Assembly (NCBI RefSeq): GCF_002934605.1 | Contig: NZ_PTJC01000005.1 | Span: 1,922,001-1,986,000, forward strand | DNA: 64,000 nt | Direction of reading: 5' to 3' | Source: Neolewinella xylanilytica | Lineage (GTDB): Bacteria; Bacteroidota; Bacteroidia; Chitinophagales; Saprospiraceae | In this document: positions 8,389-17,272 of the stretch, piece after piece | Layout of the letters: every line of letters starts with the position of its first letter | How positions within the stretch are numbered: position 1 is the stretch's first letter | Translations under genes and position numbers: made by a program | Notes under the pieces: generated by a model | Database searches by the model: none | Seen by the model: the letters and a program-made list of their open reading frames with translations, nothing else | Told to the model about the DNA's origin: nothing

Positions 8389-11300
8389 TTACGGCACCAG
8401 GATCTTGACGGGCTCCCGCGCAACTTCCGCATCCGTAAGATAGAGCAAGTACATACCGGCCGGCAGCGCCGCGGCATTCACTTCCCCGCCGGTGTTGGCA
8501 AGCTGACCGCGCTGCAGCACCTGGCCGCTAAGCGACACCAGGGTGAACGTGGTCGCTTCCGTATAGGTAGCAATCCGGTAGACGCCGGGACCCGTTGCCT
8601 GAGCCACTGCGGCAAGCGACTTTCCTAATAGCGCGACACTCACTTCCTCGGAGTAACGCGCCGTTCCGTCCGCTTCCACGACCCGCAGGCGGTAGGTATT
8701 CGCTCCGCTCGGGGCCGTCTGGTCGTTGAAGACGTACTTACGGTTGCCGTTGCTGTTGCCGCCTGAAACCCGGACCGTACCGATGGTGGTGAAAGTCCCG
8801 TCTGCAGTCAGCCGCTCGATGGCGAAGTAGGAAGCCGTGATGTCGCTGACCGTCTTCCAGGTAAGCTGGACCTTACGGCCGAGCGCGCGACCCGTGAGGT
8901 TGACGACGTCCTCGGATAGTGCGGGACCGAGATCAAGGCCCACCACGATGGGATTGTGGTCGCTGAAGCGGAAGTAATCCGGTGCGAAAACATCCCCGCC
9001 CGGTCCTTCCAGGTTGTAATCCACAGCGGTGGGTTCGGCGGCGTTGACGTCCCAGGCGGCCGCGCCGGTCAGGGCATCACTTAGGCTGTTGCTGGCGAGG
9101 GCGTAGTCCAGGCTGCCCCACTGGCCCATGAAGCCATAGGAGGCCGCGCCACCGCCGCAGGGGAAGCTGGCGGGGTCGGCAACGGCAACCTTGGTGTTGA
9201 AGTAGCCGGCGGCGAGGATGGTCTGAATGGGATCCTCCATACGGTAGGCGTTCAGGTCGCCGAGGATCAGGATGTCCTCCTCTTCCACGCCGGTAGGGTA
9301 GGTAGCCAGCCAGGCGGTTAGCTCCCGGGCGGCCGCGTCGCGAATGGCGTTGCAGTTGCCGGCACCGTCACCCGCGTCGTCGTTGCAACCGCTTCCTTTG
9401 CTCTTGAAGTGGTTAATGGCCACGGTGAGTTCCTGGCCGTAGTTTTTGCTGGTCGGATCGATGACGCGGAAGGTCTGGGCCAGTGGAACCCGGTTGGTAC
9501 CCGGGCCTATGAATACGGAAGCCGGCGTATCCAGCGCTGCGGCGAACCCGCTTTCTTCCACCCGGTCGGGGCGGTAGATCAGGGCCACCATGATCTGGTC
9601 GGAACCGGTATTCGGCGATACGACGTAGCCATAATCCACGCCACAGCGCTCGGCGATAGCGGCGATCAGGGCTTCCAGGGCCACGTAGTCGTTGTTCTCG
9701 ATTTCGACCAGTCCCACGATGTCGCCCCGCAGGGCGCAGAGGGCGCTCACGATCTTCGCCTGCTGCCGCTCGAATTCCTCCGCATTATCGGCACCGCGTT
9801 GGTTGAGGGTCGTGAAGTAGTTCAGCACGTTCGCGCTGATCACCCGGATCTCACCGCCTACTTCGGGTGGGCCTTCGGGGCGGACGTTACCGCCGAAGGT
9901 CACCGCCTCCGTTTCCGTCGGCTGGATCCGGTATTGGTTGAAGCCGTATCCGAGGATCCCCGTCAGGTTCTCGATGGTCTGACCGGACCGTAGCGTATTC
10001 GACGCGGTCAGTTCGGTGCCGTCCGGCAAAAGGATCGGCGTCAGGTTGCTACCGTTACGTCCGTCGTCGATCAGGATCCGGTCGTTTTCCTGGGCGGCGG
10101 TGTAGGCCGCGAATGCCGCCGCATCCGGCGCGTTGCATTCGGTGAATTGGATCAGGCGCTCACCGGAGGTAACCGTAATTTCTCCGAAGCGCGCGAGGTC
10201 GAAGGTTTCCGTCACTATCAGGTCGACGGGGGCTACCCGCATGCCTTCGAGGGCTTCCAGGCTGCTGTCGGCCAGGGGAAGGGACAAGCTTACGGCAGTC
10301 GGAAGCGGCAGGCCGGTAGCCAGTAATTCGTAGGTGACGCCACCCAGCTGAGTTTGGCCCGAGAACTCGGCGGCCTGCCCGCTTAGTTTCAGCAGGTCAC
10401 CTACGCTCACGTCCGCATTGTCCGAGAAAACAAAGATCCCTTCCGAAGTGGTCGGGTTGCCGTCGCTGTCGGCTTCCTCTTCCTGCAGATAAAAGCCCCG
10501 CAGTCCGCCATTGCCGCCGTCGTTGAATACGCCGGTGACCACCGCTTCCACGGTCACGGTCTCCCCGAGCAGGGGCGTGGTGAAGCCGGGGCCCTGCACC
10601 GTGCTGATCAGCACCGTACCGGCCAGGTCGTCGTCCGCAACTACGATGGCGGCACTCCCCGTAGCACGATAGGTAGCGTCGGATACGCTCACCAGTGTCA
10701 GTTCGATGGTTTCCTCGCCCTCAATTTCGGCGTCGTCAATGACGATCAGGTCGACGGAGAAGTCGGTCGTCCCCGCCGTCAGGGTGACGCTGCCACCGTT
10801 CGGGTCGGTGTAGTCCGTGCCAAGTTCCGCCGTGCCGCTCAGGGTATAGGTGACGTTTACGGCGGCGTCGGCCGGTTCGGATAGGGTGATCAGGAAACCG
10901 CCGTTGCCGGCCGGTTCGGCGAGGTTCGCTCCGCTGGTCACGGTTACCGTGGGCCCGGCCGCTCCCGCCGAGTAAGTGCCGAAAGGAATGGCGGCTCCCA
11001 TTTCCGCGTAGCTCAGCCCGTCGAGCAGGCCGTTGCCCCCGGTCCATTTGTTGAGGTCGAATACCGGTGTCGGACCGGTATTATCCGTACGGTAAAGGAA
11101 GCCGTCCTGGTAAACGTTGGACGCATCGCCCAGTGACCCGCCGATCAGGTCGATCGGGGTGCCGGCCAGTTGGAGTTCGAATTGGTCGTTGCCGTTACCG
11201 CTGATCGTGCCGCTCACGATCGGGTCCGCAAAGTCGCCCGCCGTGCCGAAGGTTTCCGCGAGGGCCGTGGCGTTATTCGTCAGGTAAACGAAGCGATCGG

Positions 11301-11523
11301 AATAGACGCCGGAAAGGCTGAGCGGGGTTCCGGAAGTGCCGCCGTTGGCGTACCGCACGATGGTGTAATTCCCGAGATCCACGGTGCCTTCGACGTACAG
11401 TTCGATGGCCTTGGGCAAGCCGCCGGTCGCATCGCCGTCGACGATCCCCGTCAGGATAACCCGCTGGGAATGAAGGGGTAGGGCGATGCTAAGCAGCATC
11501 GCAAAGAGTAAAAGTGCTCGCAT
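8389..11523 (-). CDS. Secreted multidomain nuclease (lamin-tail, Calx-beta, endonuclease/exonuclease/phosphatase, T9SS tail)
   Basis: The 1044-residue protein starts with a signal peptide (ending near LHSQ, residue 19). In order it has a lamin-tail domain (about 20-185; AIELYVEGTVDLGNY), a Calx-beta domain (about 195-300), an OB-fold-like segment of ExeM-type nucleases, and an endonuclease/exonuclease/phosphatase domain (about 560-870). Catalytic-type residues are visible in ISANVLNYF, GLVEIENND, NHFKSKGSGC, LGDLNAYRMEDP and FSDHNPIVVG. A fibronectin-like domain and a T9SS type A sorting domain (AGMYLLYLTD) end it. It likely degrades extracellular DNA after export by the type IX system. A paralogue with the same layout lies just upstream. 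Confidence 0.92.
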   Translation of the reverse strand: MRALLLFAMLLSIALPLHSQRVILTGIVDGDATGGLPKAIELYVEGTVDLGNYTIVRYANGGTSGTPLSLSGVYSDRFVYLTNNATALAETFGTAGDFADPIVSGTISGNGNDQFELQLAGTPIDLIGGSLGDASNVYQDGFLYRTDNTGPTPVFDLNKWTGGNGLLDGLSYAEMGAAIPFGTYSAGAAGPTVTVTSGANLAEPAGNGGFLITLSEPADAAVNVTYTLSGTAELGTDYTDPNGGSVTLTAGTTDFSVDLIVIDDAEIEGEETIELTLVSVSDATYRATGSAAIVVADDDLAGTVLISTVQGPGFTTPLLGETVTVEAVVTGVFNDGGNGGLRGFYLQEEEADSDGNPTTSEGIFVFSDNADVSVGDLLKLSGQAAEFSGQTQLGGVTYELLATGLPLPTAVSLSLPLADSSLEALEGMRVAPVDLIVTETFDLARFGEITVTSGERLIQFTECNAPDAAAFAAYTAAQENDRILIDDGRNGSNLTPILLPDGTELTASNTLRSGQTIENLTGILGYGFNQYRIQPTETEAVTFGGNVRPEGPPEVGGEIRVISANVLNYFTTLNQRGADNAEEFERQQAKIVSALCALRGDIVGLVEIENNDYVALEALIAAIAERCGVDYGYVVSPNTGSDQIMVALIYRPDRVEESGFAAALDTPASVFIGPGTNRVPLAQTFRVIDPTSKNYGQELTVAINHFKSKGSGCNDDAGDGAGNCNAIRDAAARELTAWLATYPTGVEEEDILILGDLNAYRMEDPIQTILAAGYFNTKVAVADPASFPCGGGAASYGFMGQWGSLDYALASNSLSDALTGAAAWDVNAAEPTAVDYNLEGPGGDVFAPDYFRFSDHNPIVVGLDLGPALSEDVVNLTGRALGRKVQLTWKTVSDITASYFAIERLTADGTFTTIGTVRVSGGNSNGNRKYVFNDQTAPSGANTYRLRVVEADGTARYSEEVSVALLGKSLAAVAQATGPGVYRIATYTEATTFTLVSLSGQVLQRGQLANTGGEVNAAALPAGMYLLYLTDAEVAREPVKILVP

Positions 11524-12159
11524 AGACTGAGTAATCTGGTAGTTAGGTCAAACCGGCCCGGGCAGTTTCCGGACCGGCCGCGAAAGTACCTATCCCGGCT
11601 CAGTCATAGGTTAACGGCGTATGAAGTTTGTGACCGTTCCGGACAGTGTAGCGGTTTGCGAAGTTCCGACCGTTTTTTTTGCGCCGGAGCGCGGGTGTCA
11701 GGTAACTACCGGCATGAAAGTATCCTGTGGACCCAGAAGCCTAACCGGTACTAACCTGGCCTAATGCTCTGTTAAGTTAGCATCTGCAGGTTATCTGCGA
11801 TCTCTTTTGGCGCGATGCTTCGGAAAAAATACTTCTGGATCGTTGCGACCCAAAAGTAGGGGACCACAGGGCGGGCAGGGTTTACCGCTCGTGCCTCGCC
11901 GCTCAACAAGTCCAATATTACGGACCTCAATCCTTAACAAGGTTACAAGCTATTCAGGACCGCAGCGCGGCCCAACCCAAATTGCCCGGAGTACAACTCC
12001 GGGTAGGTGGAGGTAAAACGCCATCGACTGCAACGCAGTCGAACCCCAGCGCCCGAACAAGGGGATAGGCTATTGATTAGTGAGGTGGTTAGCCTTGCAT
12101 GTAAAGCGAGCCAGGGGCAACTCTTGGCGGAAAGGCTCCATCGCTAAGTTGACGGAAGA
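11524..12159. other. 636-bp intergenic region between the paralogous nucleases
   Basis: No gene was recognised. The short frame at 11807-12016 has no family resemblance. The part nearest 11524 should hold the leftward promoter of the first nuclease. On the minus strand TACTTTCG close to 11590 resembles, but does not match, the TAnnTTTG box. The middle holds a cluster of short hairpins listed separately. Confidence 0.5.
11960..12041. repeat. REP-like cluster of three short hairpins
   Basis: Three perfect stem-loops with 3-base loops follow each other: CCGC-agc-GCGG (11960-11970), CCCGGAGT-aca-ACTCCGGG (11985-12003) and CGACTGC-aac-GCAGTCG (12025-12041). The cluster lies in non-coding DNA, and its organisation resembles repetitive extragenic palindromes. 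No transposase of the REP-associated type was seen in the window. Confidence 0.55.
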
Positions 12160-15042
12160 TTAGGGCGTGAGGATCTTGAAGGTCACCGGCCCCTTACCGG
12201 CTTCCCGCACCGTCAGAAAATAGATGCCGGTGTGTAATCCGGCGGTAGTGATCGCGTTCGCTTCGCCGCGGGTTACCGTTCCGGTGGCGAGGACTTGTCC
12301 GCTCAGGTTCGTTAGGAAATAAGCGGCCCGGCCGTTCAGTCCCGTGAGGGTGTAGGTAGTGGCGTCGCGACGTTCCAGGCGAATCGTCGAGTTCTCCGTA
12401 GCCCCGTAGCCGACCCCGTCGATGATGGGGCTGAAATCCAGGTCTACGATAATTGGATCGTGATCGCTGAAGCGGTAAAAGTCGGGGGCGTAGAGGGAAT
12501 CACCGGCACCTTCCTGGTTGTAATCCAGTATCTCCGGCTCGGGAGCGTTCACGGTCCAGGCCGTAGCCATGGTAACGAAAGTGGTCAAGGACGCACTGGC
12601 GAGGGCGTAATCGAGGCTGCCCCAGAATCCACCGAAAACGTAGGAGGGCGGGCCGCCGGCGCAGGGGAAGCCGGCGTCCGTCAGGGTTTTGGTGTTCACG
12701 TAGCCCGCGTCCAGCAGTACGTCGATCGGGTCTTCCATCCGGTAGCTGTTCAGGTCGCCGATGATCAGTACCCCGGTATCCGCTACGCCGGTCGGGTTGG
12801 TAGCCAGCCAGTCGGCGAGTGCTTCGGCCGCGGCCGTGCGGGTACCGTTGCAGTTGCCGGCCCCTCCGTCATCGTCGTCACCTTCCCCGCAGCCGCTGCC
12901 CTTGCTCTTGAAGTGGTTGACGCAGACGGTAAAGACCCCGCCGGGGTTGCCATCCGTAGTATCGATTACCCGGAAGGTCTGGGCGAGCGGCACCCGGTTG
13001 GATCCCGGCCCAACGAAGAGGCTCTCCGGCGTGGCAAGGGTGGCCGCCGTCCCCGCTTCGGCGATGCGTAGCGTATCGTAGATCAAGGCCACCATGATTT
13101 CGTCGTCGCCGGTGTTCGGAGATTCCACGTAGGTATACCCGCGGTCGCTCACGGAGTTTAGGGTATCCACCAGTCGCCGCAAGGCTACGAAGTCGTTGTT
13201 TTCAATCTCGATCAGGCCCACCACGTCCGCGTCCATGGCATTCAGGGCGGCGACGATTTTGGCTTCCTGGCGGCGCAGTTCCGTTTCGGTATCCGCCCCC
13301 CGGCTACCCAGGGTCGTGAAGTAGTTCAGTACGTTGGCGCTCACCACCCGCACTTCTCCCGTCTGTTCCGGTGCCGTGACCGGTCGCTCGTTCCCGGTTA
13401 GCGTCACGGCGGTCCGGTCGGTGGGCTGGATGCGGTAGCGGTTGAAACCGTAGCCGAGTACGCCGGTAAGTCCGGCAATGGTTTGACCGGCACGGAGCGA
13501 ATTATCGCCGGCAAGCACGCTGCCATCGGGCAACAGGATGGGCTGTGCATTCGTGCCACTGCGGGCGTCGTCCAGCACGATGACGTCCCGTTCCAGGCTG
13601 TCGAGGTAGGCATTCAGGGCCTGTGGATCGGGATCGTTGCATTCCGTAAATTGAACCAGCCGTTCTCCGGAGGTCACCTCCACTTCCCCGAAGCGGTCCA
13701 GGCCGTTCAGGTTGGTGATGACCAGATCCTGTGGCTGGACGAGCATGCCCTCCAGGCTTTCCAGCAGGGAATCCGGAGTGGGGAGCATCAATACGGTAGG
13801 GGCGGGCACCGGGAAAGCATTCCCGTTGATGACTAACGTTGCACCTGCGTCCGCGCCATCCAACTGCGTTTGCCCGAAAAACTCTTCTACCTCCGCGGTC
13901 AACGTCACCCGGTCGCCAACCATCACCTCCGCATCGGGAGCGTACACGAAAATGCCCTCGGAGGTCATCGGGTCGTTGTCGGTATCCGCATCTTCCTCCT
14001 GGAGGTAAAAGCCGTCGAGTCCGGCGGTGAAGTCGGCGGTCACGATCGCATCCACGGTGACCACGTTGCCCACCAGCGGCGAGGCAGCGCCGTCACCCTG
14101 CACGAGGTGGATGCCGATGGGGTCGGTTCCGAGGTCGTCGTCAATCAGGTCGAGGGTAGTACCCGGACCGGCGAGATAGGAGCTGTCGGACAGGTAGGTG
14201 ATCCGTAAACCGATGGTTTCGGTTCCCTCGATCAGGGCATCGTCAATGGCGAGAAACAGCACGCGCTGAAAGCGTTCGCCGGTGGGAAAGCGGAGCGTAT
14301 CCGACACGCTTTCCCGCTGGTAGTCAGTACCCTCAGTGGCGGTGCCGTATAGCTCGTAAGCTACGGTAAGTTCGGAGGCCGGCGCTTCGGATAGTTCCAC
14401 CGAGAAGCCTTCATAGGTCTCCGTTTGCGATTCGTTCAGTGGCTCTCCGGAGATCGTAATCGTCGGCCGGGGTTCGCCGGGAGCGTAGGTGCCGAAGGGA
14501 ACGAGGGCGCCGATTTGGGCGGCATCCAGGCCGTCGAGGAGGTCGTTGCCGGGGATGTCCCAGTCGGCTGCCGTCCAGCTACCCGTGGCCGACGTACCGC
14601 GCTTGCGGTAGAGGTAGCTATCCTGGTAAATATCGGCCTCCGGCCCACCGATCGGTCCACCGACCACGTCCACCACCGTACTGCCGGCCACCAGCGCGAA
14701 GGCGTCGTTGCCGGTTCCGGTCACCGCGCCGCTGGCGATCACGTTGGCGAAGTCGCCCTGGTCGCCAAAGGCGGCGGTGAAGTTCTCCGTCCCGTTGACC
14801 ACGTAGACGAAAGCATCGGTGAAGGTCCCAGTCAGGGCAATGTCGGTAGGGTCGGTGCCGCCATTAGCGAAACGCTGGATGCGGTATCCGGAGAGGTCGA
14901 CGGTCCCCTCTACGTATAGTTCAAGGGCTCGTGGCGTCGCTCCGCTGAGGGTGCCGTCCAGGAGACCGGTAATGATTACGCGATCCTGGGCATTGACTTG
15001 GCACCAAAGCAGGAGAAACAGGAGTAGGGTAGAGAAGCGCAC
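12160..15042 (-). CDS. Secreted multidomain nuclease, paralogue of the gene at 8389-11523
   Basis: The 960-residue protein repeats the architecture of its neighbour: signal peptide, lamin-tail domain (ALELYVEGTVDLSGY), Calx-beta-like domain, OB-fold-like segment, and a nuclease domain with ISANVLNYFTTLG, VGLIEIENND, NHFKSKGSGC, IGDLNSYRMEDP and FSDHDPIIV. It lacks the fibronectin-like domain and goes almost directly into a T9SS sorting tail (GIYFLTVREAG). A disulfide-type pair (SGC, GNCN) and an Asp/Gly-rich loop between them are shared with the paralogue. The two genes are in tandem on the minus strand, 636 bp apart, and look like an old duplication. Extracellular DNA degradation is the likely role. 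Confidence 0.92.
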   Translation of the reverse strand: MRFSTLLLFLLLWCQVNAQDRVIITGLLDGTLSGATPRALELYVEGTVDLSGYRIQRFANGGTDPTDIALTGTFTDAFVYVVNGTENFTAAFGDQGDFANVIASGAVTGTGNDAFALVAGSTVVDVVGGPIGGPEADIYQDSYLYRKRGTSATGSWTAADWDIPGNDLLDGLDAAQIGALVPFGTYAPGEPRPTITISGEPLNESQTETYEGFSVELSEAPASELTVAYELYGTATEGTDYQRESVSDTLRFPTGERFQRVLFLAIDDALIEGTETIGLRITYLSDSSYLAGPGTTLDLIDDDLGTDPIGIHLVQGDGAASPLVGNVVTVDAIVTADFTAGLDGFYLQEEDADTDNDPMTSEGIFVYAPDAEVMVGDRVTLTAEVEEFFGQTQLDGADAGATLVINGNAFPVPAPTVLMLPTPDSLLESLEGMLVQPQDLVITNLNGLDRFGEVEVTSGERLVQFTECNDPDPQALNAYLDSLERDVIVLDDARSGTNAQPILLPDGSVLAGDNSLRAGQTIAGLTGVLGYGFNRYRIQPTDRTAVTLTGNERPVTAPEQTGEVRVVSANVLNYFTTLGSRGADTETELRRQEAKIVAALNAMDADVVGLIEIENNDFVALRRLVDTLNSVSDRGYTYVESPNTGDDEIMVALIYDTLRIAEAGTAATLATPESLFVGPGSNRVPLAQTFRVIDTTDGNPGGVFTVCVNHFKSKGSGCGEGDDDDGGAGNCNGTRTAAAEALADWLATNPTGVADTGVLIIGDLNSYRMEDPIDVLLDAGYVNTKTLTDAGFPCAGGPPSYVFGGFWGSLDYALASASLTTFVTMATAWTVNAPEPEILDYNQEGAGDSLYAPDFYRFSDHDPIIVDLDFSPIIDGVGYGATENSTIRLERRDATTYTLTGLNGRAAYFLTNLSGQVLATGTVTRGEANAITTAGLHTGIYFLTVREAGKGPVTFKILTP

Positions 15043-15139
15043 GGCACGGGGATATTGGTCAGGGAAGGCGCTAATATACCCAGCCGTTGGCGTCCGGCCG
15101 GCAGCCGGCGGATTAAATCACGGTAAATTAATCCGGTTC

Positions 15140-15766
15140 CTAATTGATCGTGTACGGCATCCGCTTACTGGCGTTGCGCATCAGCGTTTCCACGAGATTC
15201 TCTGGTGAATTGAATACGGTACCGTTCGCTTCCCAGTCGTAATTCCACACCATTCCTTCCTGGGCGTCGTGCAGATCCATATTCACCGTGGTGCTGTTGG
15301 TGGTGCCCCAGGCGCCGAGCAGGACGCCGACGGCGATGGCGGCCCCCTGGCTCATGGGCTTGCTGGTATTAAAGCGGGTAATCAGGATGCCATCCACCTG
15401 CAGGGCGGCGGCGATTTCGGCCGGGGTAAGTTCCCGACTGTCGAGCGTATACCCGGCCCGTTCCAGTTTGGCGTTGGTGGTTTCGGGATCCATTATTTCC
15501 AGCCGGCGGATTTTACCCTGCTGCTTCCGGCGCAGCATCCAGCTGTATATCTCGCGCTGAAAGGTATAGGTATCTTCGCGGGCGGCCGCTTCCAGCTGGG
15601 CGGGATCGTCCTTGGGGCGTCCTTTAATCGCCACACTTGGCGGCAGGATGGCGATGATCTGGTGCCGGCTCGTCGTCGCTGCCATGTTCGGTGCCTCGTA
15701 AACTTTGGGGCCGCAGGAGGTAAAAACGAGCACGAATAGCAAAAGCAGGGTAGCGGTAAACTTCAT
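15140..15766 (-). CDS. Lipoprotein resembling the GNA1162/DUF799 type
   Basis: The 208-residue product opens with MKFTATLLLLFVLVFTSC, a lipoprotein signal with the acylated cysteine at residue 18. The mature part contains an ILPPS strand, a charged helix, ALQVDGILITRF and a glycine/alanine-rich hydrophobic stretch around AAIAVGVLLGAWG. This pattern recalls CsgG/GNA1162-type envelope lipoproteins; the match is by eye and not certain. I chose the ATG at 15766 because it starts the lipoprotein signal; the open frame extends 48 codons further upstream without one. It is the last gene of the kduI-kduD-regulator run, 34 bp after the regulator, though a role in uronate metabolism is not obvious. Confidence 0.65.
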   Translation of the reverse strand: MKFTATLLLLFVLVFTSCGPKVYEAPNMAATTSRHQIIAILPPSVAIKGRPKDDPAQLEAAAREDTYTFQREIYSWMLRRKQQGKIRRLEIMDPETTNAKLERAGYTLDSRELTPAEIAAALQVDGILITRFNTSKPMSQGAAIAVGVLLGAWGTTNSTTVNMDLHDAQEGMVWNYDWEANGTVFNSPENLVETLMRNASKRMPYTIN

Positions 15767-15800
15767 TTTCAAGTGTGAAGGTGAGGTAAAGGAAGGAGGG

Positions 15801-16475
15801 CTATCGCGGGTACGACAACGCCGCGGAGAAGCGCTCGCGGTCGATACGGTATAGCAAAGGTCCTCCCTTAACGCCCGACCGCTTTTCCTTCGTCTCCACG
15901 AGAAAATCATAATTCTGAATCTTCCGACGGAAATTCCGTTTGTCCAGGGGCTCCCCGATGATGTCTTCGTACAGCCGCTGCGCCTCGGTCAGTGTAAACC
16001 GTTCGGGCAGTAAATCGAAAGCAAGCGGACGGGTGCGCAGGTGCCATGTGAGCCGGTCGTGGGCATCCACCAGGATCCGGTGGTGGTCGAAACCGAGGGG
16101 CGGTACGTTAGCCACCGGATGCCACGACGCATCACTGGCGTGTCCCCGCGCTACCGGGGTGTGTTGGTGTGGCTTGACTAGGGCGTAATACGAGGTGGTC
16201 ACTACCCGCCGGACGGGGTGGCGGTCGGGCTCGCTGTAGGTGGCTACCTGCTGCAGGAAAATATTTTTTACGCCCACCATATCCAGCAGTACCCGCCGGG
16301 CGGTGGCCTCCAGGGTTTCATCGCTGCCCATTGCCCCGCCGGGAAGCACCCATTCATCGGCGAAGGGCTCCACAGCGCGGCGGACCAGCAACACCCGCAG
16401 TTCTTTATCGGCGAATCCGAAGATGACGCAGTCCGCCGTATGAGCCGCCGCATTCGATGTCGGTGTAACCCGCAT
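15801..16475 (-). CDS. NUDIX-domain transcriptional regulator (NrtR/AraR-like)
   Basis: The 224-residue protein joins an N-terminal NUDIX-like domain (about residues 10-140) to a C-terminal winged helix (about 150-220; FTLTEAQRLYEDIIGEP, then RNFRRKI). In the NUDIX box the GG-x5-E part is kept (GGAMGSDETLEATARR), but the catalytic REUXEE glutamates are replaced (RVLLDMVG). That fits an effector-sensing rather than hydrolytic domain, as in NrtR and the Bacteroidota AraR regulators. It starts 2 bp after the kduD stop and is clearly cotranscribed with kduI-kduD. It therefore probably senses a uronate or keto-sugar intermediate and controls this operon. An alternative start at 16493 would overlap kduD. 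Confidence 0.85.
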   Translation of the reverse strand: MRVTPTSNAAAHTADCVIFGFADKELRVLLVRRAVEPFADEWVLPGGAMGSDETLEATARRVLLDMVGVKNIFLQQVATYSEPDRHPVRRVVTTSYYALVKPHQHTPVARGHASDASWHPVANVPPLGFDHHRILVDAHDRLTWHLRTRPLAFDLLPERFTLTEAQRLYEDIIGEPLDKRNFRRKIQNYDFLVETKEKRSGVKGGPLLYRIDRERFSAALSYPR

Positions 16476-16477
16476 GC

Positions 16478-17236
16478 CTAGCGACCCATCCAACCACCGT
16501 CGACTACGAGGATGGTCCCGTTGACGTAGCTCGAGGCTTCGCTCGCCAGGAAGACGGTCGGCCCCACGAAGTCCTCCGGCGTCCCCCAGCGGTTAGCCGG
16601 GATACGCGCCAGGATGGAAGTGGACCGTTCCTCGTTGTCCTGCAGGGCCTGGGTATTGTCGGTGCGGATATACCCGGGTGCGATGGCGTTGACCTGCACG
16701 CCCTTTCCGGCCCACTCGTTAGACAGAGCCATGGTCAACTGGCCGATAGCCCCCTTGGACGCGGCGTAGCCCGGAACGGTGATCCCCCCCTGGAAGGTCA
16801 GTAAGGAAGCGGTAAAGATGATCTTGCCGCTGCCCCGCTCGATCATGTCGCGACCGAACTCCCGGGAGAGAATGAACTGGGCGGTCTGGTTGACCTCGAT
16901 CACCTTGTCCCAGTATTCATCCGAGTGCTGGGCGGCGGGTTCCCGCAGAATGGTTCCGGCGTTGTTCACCAGGATGTCGGGGGTGCCGTGGGCTTCCTTG
17001 ACGGACTTGACGAAAGCATAGAGGCGGTCGCGATTAGAGAAATCACAGCGGTAGGCGGTAAACTTCCGCCCGGCGGCCCTGACCGCTTTTTCAATGGCGG
17101 AGTCAGGGCCCAGGCTGGCGGATACGCCGATGATGTCGGCACCGGCTTCGGCCAGTCCGAGGGCCATGGCGTAACCGATACCGCGTTTGCAACCGGTAAC
17201 TACGGCGAGCTTGCCGGAAAGATCGAATAGATTCAT
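16478..17236 (-). CDS. kduD: 2-dehydro-3-deoxy-D-gluconate 5-dehydrogenase (KduD)
   Basis: This short-chain dehydrogenase of 252 residues interconverts 2,5-diketo-3-deoxygluconate and 2-keto-3-deoxygluconate with NAD(H), a step of pectin/uronate catabolism. The cofactor loop is TGCKRGIGYAMA, the structural NNAG motif is present, and the catalytic Ser-Tyr-Lys set is in the TASLL region and YAASK. The C-terminus DGGWMGR is typical of the KduD group. It follows kduI by 36 bp and precedes the regulator by 2 bp. The KduD rather than generic SDR call is supported by this pairing with kduI. Confidence 0.93.
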   Translation of the reverse strand: MNLFDLSGKLAVVTGCKRGIGYAMALGLAEAGADIIGVSASLGPDSAIEKAVRAAGRKFTAYRCDFSNRDRLYAFVKSVKEAHGTPDILVNNAGTILREPAAQHSDEYWDKVIEVNQTAQFILSREFGRDMIERGSGKIIFTASLLTFQGGITVPGYAASKGAIGQLTMALSNEWAGKGVQVNAIAPGYIRTDNTQALQDNEERSTSILARIPANRWGTPEDFVGPTVFLASEASSYVNGTILVVDGGWMGR

Positions 17237-17272
17237 GGGGAAAATTGCGGAGTGGAGAAAAGGCGGATGTAG

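Noticed and set aside
11807..12016. Possible 69-residue gene between the nucleases
   Set aside because: The frame crosses the hairpin cluster, is Arg/Ser/Pro-rich and shows no protein-like pattern.
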